Shown here one piece after another: positions 44,865-52,920 of a stretch of DNA of 64,000 nucleotides. The notes under the pieces are model-generated. The model ran no database searches. It was given only the letters and a program-made list of their open reading frames with translations, and was not told where the DNA came from. Every line of letters begins with the position of its first letter. Position 1 is the stretch's first letter. Source of the DNA: Algoriphagus sp. TR-M9. GTDB taxonomy: Bacteria; Bacteroidota; Bacteroidia; Cytophagales; Cyclobacteriaceae. Location: positions 1,001,001 to 1,065,000 of the forward strand of contig NZ_CP115160.1 of assembly GCF_027594545.1 (NCBI RefSeq), read 5' to 3'. The translations under genes were made by a program, and so were the position numbers.

Positions 44865-46082
44865 ATGAACCCAAAACGACTGACATTTGAGAACAGAAGC
44901 AGCTTGGAACTGGCGGCTCATTTGTATTTGCCAGCGGATCAAAAGCCTAAGTTTTTTGCGCTTTTTGCCCATTGCTTTACCTGCTCCAAAAATTTCTCGG
45001 CAGTAACCCGGATTTGCTCAGCTTTATCACAAAGCGGAATTGCGGCTCTAAGCTTTGACTTTACAGGCTTGGGCATGAGTGAAGGAGAGTTTGCCGAATC
45101 ATCATTCAGCAGCAACGTAAGCGATTTGCTGGATGCGGCGGCTTTTTTAGAGAAGGAATACGATACGCCTAAAATGCTCATTGGTCATTCCCTGGGAGGC
45201 GCTGCAGTTTTATATGCAGCTGCGGAATTAGAAAATGTACAAGCGGTAGTGACTATTGGAGCTCCTGCTACGCCTTCACATGTGAGACATTTATTCAAGG
45301 ATAGTGTGGAGGAAATAGAAGAAAAAGGCGTGGCTAAGGTGTCTATTGGCGGTCGGCCATTTCAGATCAGTAAGAGTTTCGTGGATGATCTGGAGCAAAA
45401 GCCCCTGGCTACTTTTCTGAAAAAACTAAGAAAGTCACTTTTGGTTATGCATTCTCCGCAGGATGAAATTGTTGAAGTCAGCAATGCAGCGGAGATTTAT
45501 AATGCGGCCCATCATCCGAAAAGTTTTATATCGCTGGATGGCGCGACTCATTTGATTTCAAATCCTCAGGATAGCGAGTACATCGCAGAGGTGATCGGAA
45601 GTTGGAGCAAGCGCTATGTGCTGGTAGAGAAGGCAAAAGAGCCAAATGATACCAGAGGTAATCAGGTTTTTGTTCGCCTCTCAGGAGAGAAATATACTAC
45701 TGAAGTAATGACGCCAAACCATCATTTGATTGCTGATGAGCCTTTAGGTGTAGGAGGGGAGGATTTGGGGCCAAATCCGTATGATTTATTGATGGCTTCA
45801 CTGGGCAGCTGCACCGCAATGACGCTAAAGATGTACGCGGAGCGTAAAAAGTGGCCTCTGGAGCAGGTTTCTGTTTTTCTCAATCATGAAAAAGTGCATT
45901 TGGCAGATAGTGAAAATCCTGAAGAACCATCAGCCAAGGTCAGCCAATTCACCAGAATCATAGAGATCGAAGGAGATCTGGATTCGGAGCAAAGACAAAA
46001 ATTACTGGAGATATCCAATAAGTGTCCCGTTCACCGCACACTTCAGGAAGAGATCATCATCCAAACTATGCTATCCAAATGA
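44865..46082 (+). CDS. Alpha/beta hydrolase - OsmC fusion protein
   Basis: 405 residues. Residues 1-255 form an alpha/beta hydrolase with nucleophile elbow LIGHSLGGAAV, an early ALFAHCFTC that may supply the oxyanion hole, and a late MHSPQDEIVEVSNA / SLDGATHLIS holding the acid and His. Residues 270-405 form an OsmC/YhfA domain with GEDLGPNPYDLLMASLGSCTAMTLKMYAERKKW and CPVHRTL, the two redox-active Cys of peroxide-reducing OsmC proteins. The fusion is widespread in bacteria; substrate unknown. It begins six bases after the DUF6503 gene and overlaps the GH113 gene. Confidence 0.93.
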   Translation: MNPKRLTFENRSSLELAAHLYLPADQKPKFFALFAHCFTCSKNFSAVTRICSALSQSGIAALSFDFTGLGMSEGEFAESSFSSNVSDLLDAAAFLEKEYDTPKMLIGHSLGGAAVLYAAAELENVQAVVTIGAPATPSHVRHLFKDSVEEIEEKGVAKVSIGGRPFQISKSFVDDLEQKPLATFLKKLRKSLLVMHSPQDEIVEVSNAAEIYNAAHHPKSFISLDGATHLISNPQDSEYIAEVIGSWSKRYVLVEKAKEPNDTRGNQVFVRLSGEKYTTEVMTPNHHLIADEPLGVGGEDLGPNPYDLLMASLGSCTAMTLKMYAERKKWPLEQVSVFLNHEKVHLADSENPEEPSAKVSQFTRIIEIEGDLDSEQRQKLLEISNKCPVHRTLQEEIIIQTMLSK

Positions 46083-47119
46083 AAAACGCTGGATCAAGAA
46101 GTTATCTGCTGAGTTCGGTTTTGGTAATTCTGGGGTTTGGGCTCTGGGCTTTGCTTGTGGTAGACCCGGTTACAATTACAGTGGAAGAAAAATGGAAAGG
46201 CGTATGCTGGGTAGGAAGTAGATCACCGCTTTTGGGACCGGAACTGGAAGCTTTAAAGTCAACTGGAGCTGATGCACTTTCTCAAACTCCTTTTGGCTGG
46301 CAAAGTGAAAAGAACTCTCCTGAAATCCGCTGGGACACCCATAACGAGAATAAATGGTGGGGAGAGTCGTCTCAGGGTATCAAAGCGACTTTTGACTCTT
46401 CTGCCCGTCATGGCATCATGAATATGCTCAAGCCGCATCTTTGGGTGCGGGGAAGCTGGCCTGGTGAGATTGAGATGAAGAATGAGGAGGACTGGAAGCT
46501 TTGGTTTGAGAATTACCAGGGTTTTATCCTGGACTATGCGATGATGGCCGAGGAACATCAAATCCCCATGCTGTGCGTTGGTACTGAGCTGGAAATGACT
46601 TCAGAACGTGAAGAAGACTGGAGGAATGTTATTGCTGAGATTAGAAAGGTGTATTCTGGTAAGCTGATTTATGCAGCCAATTTCACAGAGTTTGAGCATG
46701 TCAAGTTCTGGGATGCGCTAGACTACATAGGTATCCAAGCTTATTTTCCACTTTCTGCGAAAGCCAATCCTGATTTATCTGACCTCAAATCTGGCTGGAA
46801 GAAGAATATATCTAGGATTGAAAAAGTTGTCCGAAACTACCAAAAGCCTGTGATGTTCACGGAAATCGGTTATTGCAATACCGTGGATGCCGCTAAGGAA
46901 CCTTGGGTCTGGCCAAATGAACGTAAGGAAACGGAGCTTTCTGAGGAAATGCAGGCACTTTGTTATGAATCTTTTTTTGAAACCGCATGGAAAGAATCCT
47001 GGATGGCTGGGGTGTTCTTTTGGAAGTGGTATCCCGATGGGAGACACCGAAATCCTGACTTTACCCCGCAGGGAAAACTAGCCGAAGAAATGATGAAGAA
47101 ATATTTTTTAGCAAACTGA
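46079..47119 (+). CDS. Membrane-anchored GH113-like glycoside hydrolase (beta-mannanase family)
   Basis: 346 residues from ATG 46079, overlapping the previous stop (ATGA); the longer frame from 46022 is inside that gene. One N-terminal helix (10-28) anchors a TIM-barrel: KGVCWVGSRSPL, PHLWVRGSWPGEI, LCVGTELEMTSEREEDW with candidate acid/base E170, LDYIGIQAYFPLS, and VMFTEIGYCNT with candidate nucleophile E262. This is the GH113 arrangement, whose known members cleave beta-1,4-mannan. Position at the end of a glycosyltransferase cluster suggests trimming of the product, as BcsZ does for cellulose. Confidence 0.87.
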   Translation: MKNAGSRSYLLSSVLVILGFGLWALLVVDPVTITVEEKWKGVCWVGSRSPLLGPELEALKSTGADALSQTPFGWQSEKNSPEIRWDTHNENKWWGESSQGIKATFDSSARHGIMNMLKPHLWVRGSWPGEIEMKNEEDWKLWFENYQGFILDYAMMAEEHQIPMLCVGTELEMTSEREEDWRNVIAEIRKVYSGKLIYAANFTEFEHVKFWDALDYIGIQAYFPLSAKANPDLSDLKSGWKKNISRIEKVVRNYQKPVMFTEIGYCNTVDAAKEPWVWPNERKETELSEEMQALCYESFFETAWKESWMAGVFFWKWYPDGRHRNPDFTPQGKLAEEMMKKYFLAN

Positions 47120-47170
47120 AAGCCAGTGCATTATTTGATTTATGTCATGTGGATCTAGGCTGAAATAAAT

Positions 47171-47178
47171 TACCTTTG
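47171..47178 (+). promoter_or_regulatory. -7 element of an orphan transcript
   Basis: TACCTTTG matches TAnnTTTG; TGTG lies 19 bases upstream (47148-47151) as an imperfect -33 box. No gene begins for 228 bases. Confidence 0.55.
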
Positions 47179-47179
47179 C

Positions 47180-47341
47180 ACCGACAATTCCAAACAGTCC
47201 TTCCTTTAAAAAGAGAAGTTGATTTATTCACCGATTTTTTTCAACTTTATAGACAGATAATATCCATTGATTTGATAGCGAATTAGTGGTGTTGATTGAA
47301 AACGCTAAGAAACCGAAAGTATATACTTTCGGTTTTTTTAT
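47180..47341 (+). ncRNA. Candidate structured small RNA (or leader of the GH109-like gene)
   Basis: A roughly 160-nt unit delimited by the promoter word at 47171 and a strong terminator. It has no start codon followed by a useful frame. The ends can pair: CACC-GAC-AATTC near 47180-47191 with GAATT-AGT-GGTG near 47280-47290. Inside is a hairpin AAGTTGA / TCAACTT (about 47216-47246). A long closing stem, open middle and apical hairpin recall the general shape of 6S-type RNA, including those described from Bacteroidota, but sequence identity was not tested. Confidence 0.45.
47310..47341 (+). terminator. Strong terminator upstream of the GH109-like gene
   Basis: A 26-base perfect palindrome whose arms are AAACCGAAAG / CTTTCGGTTT followed by seven T residues. 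It ends the orphan transcript and lies 66 bases before the next start codon. Confidence 0.9.
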
Positions 47342-47406
47342 TTTAAAGGCAGGTGAACTTCCTTAATTTTTTTATTAATTAGCTAATTCAATTGACTTTA
47401 AGCATT

Positions 47407-48795
47407 ATGAAGAATAACCGAAGAAGAGAGTTTCTAAAGTCCACAGGATTAGCGGGATTGGGACTGTTTGGAGCAGGAAGTGCCTTTTCCAGTGACTTTG
47501 AAAGCCTTCCCAAGCAAGCATTGATAGGGAAGCAGAGAGTTCAAACTTTTAATATGAGTGGGTTTGCTGCTCCTAAAATCGATACTGTCCGTGTAGGCAT
47601 AGTAGGTTTAGGCATGCGGGGTCCAGGAGCTGTAAATCGCTTGAGTAAGGTTGAGGGTGTGGAGATAAAGGCGCTTTGTGATTTGATTCCGGAGCGGGTA
47701 GAGAAGGCCAAGGAAAGTTTAAAAGATACCAGTCATAGACCTGAAGGATACTCCGGCAATGCCTACGCTTATAAAGAGATGATGGATAGGGATGATTTAG
47801 ATCTGATCTATATCGCTACTCCATGGGAATGGCATACTCCAATGTCTGTTTACGGAATGGAGGCTGGGAAGCATGTGGCTTGTGAGGTTCCTATCGCAAG
47901 AACGCTTGAGGAGTGCTGGCAACTAGTGGAAACCTCTGAGCGCACTAAAAAGCATTGCATGCAGCTGGAGAATTGCTGCTATGATTTCTTTGAGTTAATG
48001 ACGTTGAAAATGGCCCGTGAAGGGTATTTTGGTGAAGTTCTTCATGTGGAGGGCGCATATATCCATAATCTACTATCCCTGAATTTCAATAAGGAAAATG
48101 GCTATCAGGATATGTGGAGGCTAAAGGAAAACTATAGAGACGGTAACTTATATCCTACACATGGGCTAGGCCCGATCTGTCAAATTCTAAATGTGAATAG
48201 AGGTGATCAGATGGACTATCTGACTTCTACCTCCTCCGACGATTTTTCTATGCACGCGGAAGCAGCGAGATTGGCTAAGGAGGATAATTTCTATGCTTCG
48301 TATGCCGAGAAGAAATTCCGTGGTAATATGAATACCACCATGGTAAAAACCAAGAATGGTAAATCTATCATGATTCAGCATGATGTGTCTTCCCCGCGCC
48401 CTTACTCCAGACTTCATGTGGTAAGTGGTACTGAAGGCTACGCCCAAAAGTACCCTTCTCCGAAGGTGGCCAAAGGTCATGGCTGGATGGATGAGGAGGA
48501 AATGAAGGAATTAGAGAAAAAATATACCCCGGAAATTGTGCAAAAAGTGGGAGCACTAGCCAAGGAAGTTGGTGGTCATGGAGGGATGGATTTCATGATG
48601 GATTGGAGATTGATTGACTGCTTGAGAAATGGGCTGCCATTAGATCAGGATGTGTATGATGCGGCACTGTGGAGCGCTATTTCTCCGCTTAGCGAATGGT
48701 CGGTTGCCAATAGATCTAACTCTATAGATGTGCCGGATTTCACAGGAGGAAACTGGAAAACAAACAAACCTGTGCCTATCACCCTTAGAGGATAA
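47407..48795 (+). CDS. Gfo/Idh/MocA family protein, GH109-like (alpha-N-acetylgalactosaminidase type)
   Basis: 462 residues from ATG 47407. A Tat-type signal (NNRRREFLKSTGLAGLGLFGAGSAF) precedes a Rossmann domain, VRVGIVGLGMRGPGAVNRL, with DLDLIYIATPWEWHTPMSVYGMEAGKHVACEVP. The HGLGPICQILNVNRGDQMDYL segment, the GGHGGMDFMMDWRLIDCLRNGLPLDQDVYDAA segment and the C-terminal SIDVPDFTGGNW are shared with GH109 enzymes, which use bound NAD to cleave glycosides. Substrate unproven. A longer frame from a TTG at 47392 is less likely. Confidence 0.9.
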   Translation: MKNNRRREFLKSTGLAGLGLFGAGSAFSSDFESLPKQALIGKQRVQTFNMSGFAAPKIDTVRVGIVGLGMRGPGAVNRLSKVEGVEIKALCDLIPERVEKAKESLKDTSHRPEGYSGNAYAYKEMMDRDDLDLIYIATPWEWHTPMSVYGMEAGKHVACEVPIARTLEECWQLVETSERTKKHCMQLENCCYDFFELMTLKMAREGYFGEVLHVEGAYIHNLLSLNFNKENGYQDMWRLKENYRDGNLYPTHGLGPICQILNVNRGDQMDYLTSTSSDDFSMHAEAARLAKEDNFYASYAEKKFRGNMNTTMVKTKNGKSIMIQHDVSSPRPYSRLHVVSGTEGYAQKYPSPKVAKGHGWMDEEEMKELEKKYTPEIVQKVGALAKEVGGHGGMDFMMDWRLIDCLRNGLPLDQDVYDAALWSAISPLSEWSVANRSNSIDVPDFTGGNWKTNKPVPITLRG

Positions 48796-48844
48796 TTTTA
48801 TATTGATTTCCAGCTCTCGTTTCTGAAATCATAGCTTAGTAACA

Positions 48845-48882
48845 GGAAAAGCCCGCTGATCATCAAATCAGTGGGCTTTTCC
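48845..48882. terminator. Bidirectional terminator between the GH109-like and Kelch genes
   Basis: GGAAAAGCCCGCTGAT pairs with ATCAGTGGGCTTTTCC across a six-base loop with a single G-U wobble; it serves convergent genes. Confidence 0.85.
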
Positions 48883-48948
48883 TCTTTTCAACCTGGACTA
48901 TGCCTTCGAAAATCTGCTAGATAGGCTAATCCATATTTCGGAACCAAG

Positions 48949-49920
48949 CTATTTCCACTTCAGCATTTCCATGTCATTCAGCTCAGGTCCACCCCCTCTG
49001 TTAGCACTGCCTGCCGCTACATATAATTTGCCTTTGTAGTAAATGACACCAGTTCCATGCCTACCTTGATTGAGGTCAGGAAGTCGTGACCAAGATCCAT
49101 CTCTGGTGTCCAAGACTTCTACTTCAGCATGGGAGGCTTCTTGTACCGTGCTTTCTCCATTCATGACCAGTAAGTATGGCCCATTTGCAATAGAAGATGT
49201 TCCTCCTCGTGGGGTAGGCAAACCAGCATCTTCGGTATGCCAAGTATTTGTTTTAAAGTCGAAATAATCTACCTCAGAAATCACTAGGTCCAACACCTTA
49301 CCGATCTCAGCATGAGAAGTTCTGCCACCGGCTGCATAGGCTTTGTCTTGAACCAGTACTGCCCCAAAATGATCTCTAGGCCGAGGAGCGTCAGGGAGTA
49401 CTGTCCATTGGCCTGTTTTCGGGTCATATTCATCAAACCAAGGAACAAAGTCAGCATAGTGTCCATCTACTATGCCACAGACCATGTAAATCTTACCTCC
49501 ACGGGTAAATACACCTGCTGAACCCCTTCTTCGGTTTTCTGGTATTTCAGGTCCTTCTCGCCAGGTATTGGTTTTTGGGTTGAAGATGAGGAAATTTTTC
49601 AGCGGGGTTTCGTGGGGATATCCACCAGTTAAAGCCCCGATTACATAGATTTCATTATTGAAAGAGATAGCCTGGAAATGATGGAACTCCATGGGGGCCA
49701 TTGCAAGTGTTTTCCAGGTTTTGGTTTTGGGGTCGTACTCTTCTATGGGTTTGATCCCTCGTCCACCTAGCAGGTAGAATTTGCCGTTGCACTCCACAAA
49801 GGAGTTTTCATGCCTAGCCATGGGTTCATTCTTCGTATCCACTGTAGTCCAGTGATCATCTGACTGGGCTATGGCACCAGTGAAACTCAGTGCGAAGAGA
49901 AAAATCAAGAGGTGTTTCAT
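48949..49920 (-). CDS. Secreted Kelch-repeat beta-propeller protein
   Basis: 323 residues with a signal peptide ending FTGAIAQSDDHW. Kelch motifs recur about every 50 residues: GKFYLLGGRGIKPIEEYDPKTKTWKTLAMAP, NEIYVIGALTGGY, GKIYMVCGIVDGHYADFVPWFDEYDPKTGQWTVLP, KAYAAGGRTSHAEI, GVIYYKGKLYVAAGSANRGGGPEL. Expected six blades. Probably binds protein or glycan in the periplasm or at the surface; no catalytic residues recognised. Confidence 0.9.
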   Translation of the reverse strand: MKHLLIFLFALSFTGAIAQSDDHWTTVDTKNEPMARHENSFVECNGKFYLLGGRGIKPIEEYDPKTKTWKTLAMAPMEFHHFQAISFNNEIYVIGALTGGYPHETPLKNFLIFNPKTNTWREGPEIPENRRRGSAGVFTRGGKIYMVCGIVDGHYADFVPWFDEYDPKTGQWTVLPDAPRPRDHFGAVLVQDKAYAAGGRTSHAEIGKVLDLVISEVDYFDFKTNTWHTEDAGLPTPRGGTSSIANGPYLLVMNGESTVQEASHAEVEVLDTRDGSWSRLPDLNQGRHGTGVIYYKGKLYVAAGSANRGGGPELNDMEMLKWK

Positions 49921-50025
49921 GGGTTTGGAGTTAGGTTTGTATGGGTTAAGCCAAAGGATTCATTAAAATGTGATTTCCTAAGTTAGCTTTTTTGACTCAA
50001 GAAAAAATTTGAGTACAACAAACAA

Positions 50026-50060
50026 TAAAAACACCACCTGTATTGCTACAAATGGTGTTG
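50026..50060 (-). terminator. Terminator at the end of the aromatic operon
   Basis: Minus-strand AACACCATTTGTA and TACAGGTGGTGTT pair and lead into TTTATTG, 26 bases after the tyrA stop. Confidence 0.8.
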
Positions 50061-50085
50061 TGAAATTGTAATTGCTGGAATTAGC

Positions 50086-50934
50086 TCATTTTTCCAGATC
50101 CAAAATCTCCCTGATCTTGTTGATTTCTGTCATTTCCTCAGACAATCCAGCCCCATCATTTGCAGCAATTTTCTCACGGAATGCTGTCAAATTTGATATG
50201 TAGCCATCCAGGGCAGAAAGGATATTGTCCTTGTTTTCAGTCAAAATGGGAGCCCACATCGCAGGGCTTGATTTTGCCAAACGCACAGTGGAAGCAAAAC
50301 CTGAACCTGCCATATCAAAAATATTCTTTTCATCTTCCATCTTCTGCAAAACAGTTTTTCCTAGCATGAAAGAGGAAACATGGGACAAATGTGATACAAA
50401 TGCCAGGTGCCGGTCATGCTCTTCCGGGTCCATGAATCTCAATTTGATATTTAAGGCATCAAAAAGTTCATAGGCTTTTTCTTTAAGCTGCAGGTCTGTT
50501 TTTTCTAAGTCGCAAATGATCAGGACTTTGCGGGTGAGTAAGTCCGCGAAGGCTGCTTTGGGACCGGAATATTCTGTCCCGGCTATGGGGTGCGCGGCCA
50601 GATATTGCTTTCTCTTGGGATGATCTGCCACTAGTTTGCAAAGCTTGGCTTTGGTAGAACCCACGTCAAAAACTAAGGTCTCTTCTCCGACCTGATCCAG
50701 AGTTTTCAATAGCAAATCTCCCAATGTATCCGCTGGAGTGGCCAGGATCACGATATCTACATCTGCATCAGGCTGATCCTTTGCTTCCTGAATGATACCT
50801 AGATTTAATGCATCCTGGAGGTTTTTTTCGCTTGCATCCGTACCAGAAATAGAGATTTCAGGGAATTTTGATTTAGCCGCCAAAGCAAATGAGCCCCCGA
50901 GTAGCCCTAAACCTATGATGTGTAATTTTTTCAT
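50086..50934 (-). CDS. tyrA: Prephenate dehydrogenase
   Basis: 282 residues. Oxidative decarboxylation of prephenate to 4-hydroxyphenylpyruvate for tyrosine. NAD site HIIGLGLLGGSFALAAK at the N-terminus, then DIVILATPADTLGDLL, DVGSTKAKLCK, the AAHPIAGTEYSGPKAAFADL block with its catalytic His, and HDRHLAFVSHLSHVSSFML. No C-terminal ACT domain is present. It is last in the run of aromatic genes, seven bases after the aminotransferase. Confidence 0.93.
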   Translation of the reverse strand: MKKLHIIGLGLLGGSFALAAKSKFPEISISGTDASEKNLQDALNLGIIQEAKDQPDADVDIVILATPADTLGDLLLKTLDQVGEETLVFDVGSTKAKLCKLVADHPKRKQYLAAHPIAGTEYSGPKAAFADLLTRKVLIICDLEKTDLQLKEKAYELFDALNIKLRFMDPEEHDRHLAFVSHLSHVSSFMLGKTVLQKMEDEKNIFDMAGSGFASTVRLAKSSPAMWAPILTENKDNILSALDGYISNLTAFREKIAANDGAGLSEEMTEINKIREILDLEK

Positions 50935-50940
50935 TTTCTC

Positions 50941-52086
50941 TTATTTAATGCGGTTGATAGCCTCCAAAATCTTAAACTCAGGCATGCATAGTGAAAACCT
51001 CACGTAATCATTGCCATCCGAACCAAAGATTTTCCCTGGAGTAATAAATATATATCTTTCGTAGAGTAACTCGTCAACGATCTGATCAGCAGTTTTACCT
51101 TCAGGTACCTTGCACCAGACAAAAAGACCTGCTGCCTTTTCATCGTAGGTCAGTCCCAGTTTGTCTGCCAACTTCCAGACTAGTTTTCTCCTGCTTTGGT
51201 AGGTGCTTTCTATGTCTGCAAACCAACTTTCCCCCAGATTCAATGCTGCTATAGCACCCTTTTGGATCCCAAGAAACATTCCGGAATCCATGTTGCTTTT
51301 CACTTTTAATACCTTAGAGATCCAATCTTCTCTTCCTGTCAGCATCCCGACCCGCCAGCCCGGCATATTGAAAGCTTTACTTAGGGAATTTAATTCAAGC
51401 GCAACCTCCTTGGCTTCGGGAATGGATAGGATGCTCAGAGGTTCCTTAGTCAGGATATGGCTGTAGGGATTATCATGAAGCAAAACGATTTCATGTTTTT
51501 TGGCAAAGGTAACCAGTTCCTGCATCAGGGTTTTGCTGCCTGGAGCGCCGGTGGGCATATGCGGATAATTGATCCACATGATTTTCACTTTGCTGAGGTC
51601 TTGATTCTCTATTTCTTCGAAATTTGGCCGTCCGGCTTTTTCTAGGTCTATGGAATAATAAATTGGTTTAGCCCCCACTAGCTTGCACACCGAGGTGTAG
51701 GTAGGATATCCAGGATTGGGGACCAATACTTCATCTCCAGGATTTAGAAAGGTCAAACTCAGGTGCATAATCCCTTCTTTGGAGCCCATCATGGGTAGGA
51801 TTTCCTTGCTTGGGTCTAGGCTGACTCCATATGCTCTGGAGTAGAAATTTGAAATGGCTGTTCGCAACTCTGGTATGCCCTGGTAACTCTGGTAACCATG
51901 GGCCTGAGGATTGTCAGCGGTATTTTTCAGTGCTTCCGTCACCAATTTATCTGGCGCCAGATCCGGACTTCCGATTCCCAGGTTGATGATTGGCTTACCT
52001 TCCGCAATCATTTGATTTACCTCACGGAGCTTGGCGGAAAAATAGTATTCCTCTACTGTACTCACTCGATCTGCAAAACCTTTCAT
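50941..52086 (-). CDS. PLP aminotransferase class I/II, probable aromatic/prephenate-related
   Basis: 381 residues of fold-type I. PLP lysine lies in NSLSKAFNMPGWRVGMLTG; other landmarks are INLGIGSPDLAPD, GSKEGIMHLSLTFLNPGDEVLVPNPGYPTYTS, IMWINYPHMPTGA and the C-terminal YVRFSLCMPEF. Similar proteins are annotated as aspartate or LL-diaminopimelate aminotransferases. Its place between pheA and tyrA makes conversion of phenylpyruvate/4-hydroxyphenylpyruvate to Phe/Tyr the likely job. Confidence 0.85.
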   Translation of the reverse strand: MKGFADRVSTVEEYYFSAKLREVNQMIAEGKPIINLGIGSPDLAPDKLVTEALKNTADNPQAHGYQSYQGIPELRTAISNFYSRAYGVSLDPSKEILPMMGSKEGIMHLSLTFLNPGDEVLVPNPGYPTYTSVCKLVGAKPIYYSIDLEKAGRPNFEEIENQDLSKVKIMWINYPHMPTGAPGSKTLMQELVTFAKKHEIVLLHDNPYSHILTKEPLSILSIPEAKEVALELNSLSKAFNMPGWRVGMLTGREDWISKVLKVKSNMDSGMFLGIQKGAIAALNLGESWFADIESTYQSRRKLVWKLADKLGLTYDEKAAGLFVWCKVPEGKTADQIVDELLYERYIFITPGKIFGSDGNDYVRFSLCMPEFKILEAINRIK

Positions 52087-52095
52087 CTGTTTTTT

Positions 52096-52920
52096 TTATT
52101 TTCTACTTAGGTATTCACCAAAAATTTTCACCTCTCCAAAGCTAGTCCGAATTTCTTCAATAGTATCCGAGAAAATGGAATGATCTCCAAAAACCAAGTC
52201 AATGAAAAATGCATACTCCCAAGGTTTTTCTATGACTGGAATGGATTGGATTTTACTTAAATCCATGCCGTTTTCAGCGATCAAAGTCAGGAGTTTGGCC
52301 AGCCCCCCTTTTTGATTCTGAATGGTGACCTTGATGGATGCTTTGTTGACTGACTGATCCGGCCTCACCGTGTCTTTCTGCAGGATGATAAATCGGGTGA
52401 AATTACTTTTTACCGTCTGGATATCCTGTGCTAGTATTTCCATACCATAAATCTTCGCCGCGACGGTGGATGCTATTGACGCCACACCTTTCCACTTCCC
52501 ATTTGCGATATCTCTGGCAACAGATGCGGTATCGGTGTCTTCCTTGAGTTGGATATGAGGATGTTGCGCAAAAAAAGCTTTGCACTGCAATAATGCCATT
52601 GGATGGGAGCGAACTTCTGTGATTTCCTGTATGCTTTGCCCGGGCAAAGCCATAAACTGGTGTCCTATGGGCAGGTAATACTCATCTCGGATGCTCAGGC
52701 CATAGCGATCGATCAAATCATAATTTGGTAAAATCGCTCCTGCAATGGAGTTCTCAATAGCCATAACGGCATAATCTGCTTCCCCATTTGCTACGGCCCT
52801 GGCTACAGGTTCGAAAGTCGTGAAATCTAATATTTCTATTTGATCTCCAAAATTGCGCAGCGCAACCTGATGATGAAATGAACCCAGGACTCCTTGAATT
52901 GCAATCTTAACCTGTGCCAT
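52096..52920 (-). CDS. pheA: Prephenate dehydratase with ACT domain
   Basis: 274 residues from ATG 52920, whose A shares a base with the aroA stop (TAATG); a longer frame from 52971 would run back into aroA. The catalytic domain shows VKIAIQGVLGSFHHQVAL, DYAVMAIENSIAGAILPNYDLI, EVRSHPMALLQCKAF, DTASVARDIA and the NFTRFIILQ TRF motif. The C-terminal ACT domain (KASIKVTIQNQKGGLAKLLTLIAENGMDLSKIQSIP) normally binds Phe for feedback inhibition. Yields phenylpyruvate. Confidence 0.94.
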   Translation of the reverse strand: MAQVKIAIQGVLGSFHHQVALRNFGDQIEILDFTTFEPVARAVANGEADYAVMAIENSIAGAILPNYDLIDRYGLSIRDEYYLPIGHQFMALPGQSIQEITEVRSHPMALLQCKAFFAQHPHIQLKEDTDTASVARDIANGKWKGVASIASTVAAKIYGMEILAQDIQTVKSNFTRFIILQKDTVRPDQSVNKASIKVTIQNQKGGLAKLLTLIAENGMDLSKIQSIPVIEKPWEYAFFIDLVFGDHSIFSDTIEEIRTSFGEVKIFGEYLSRK

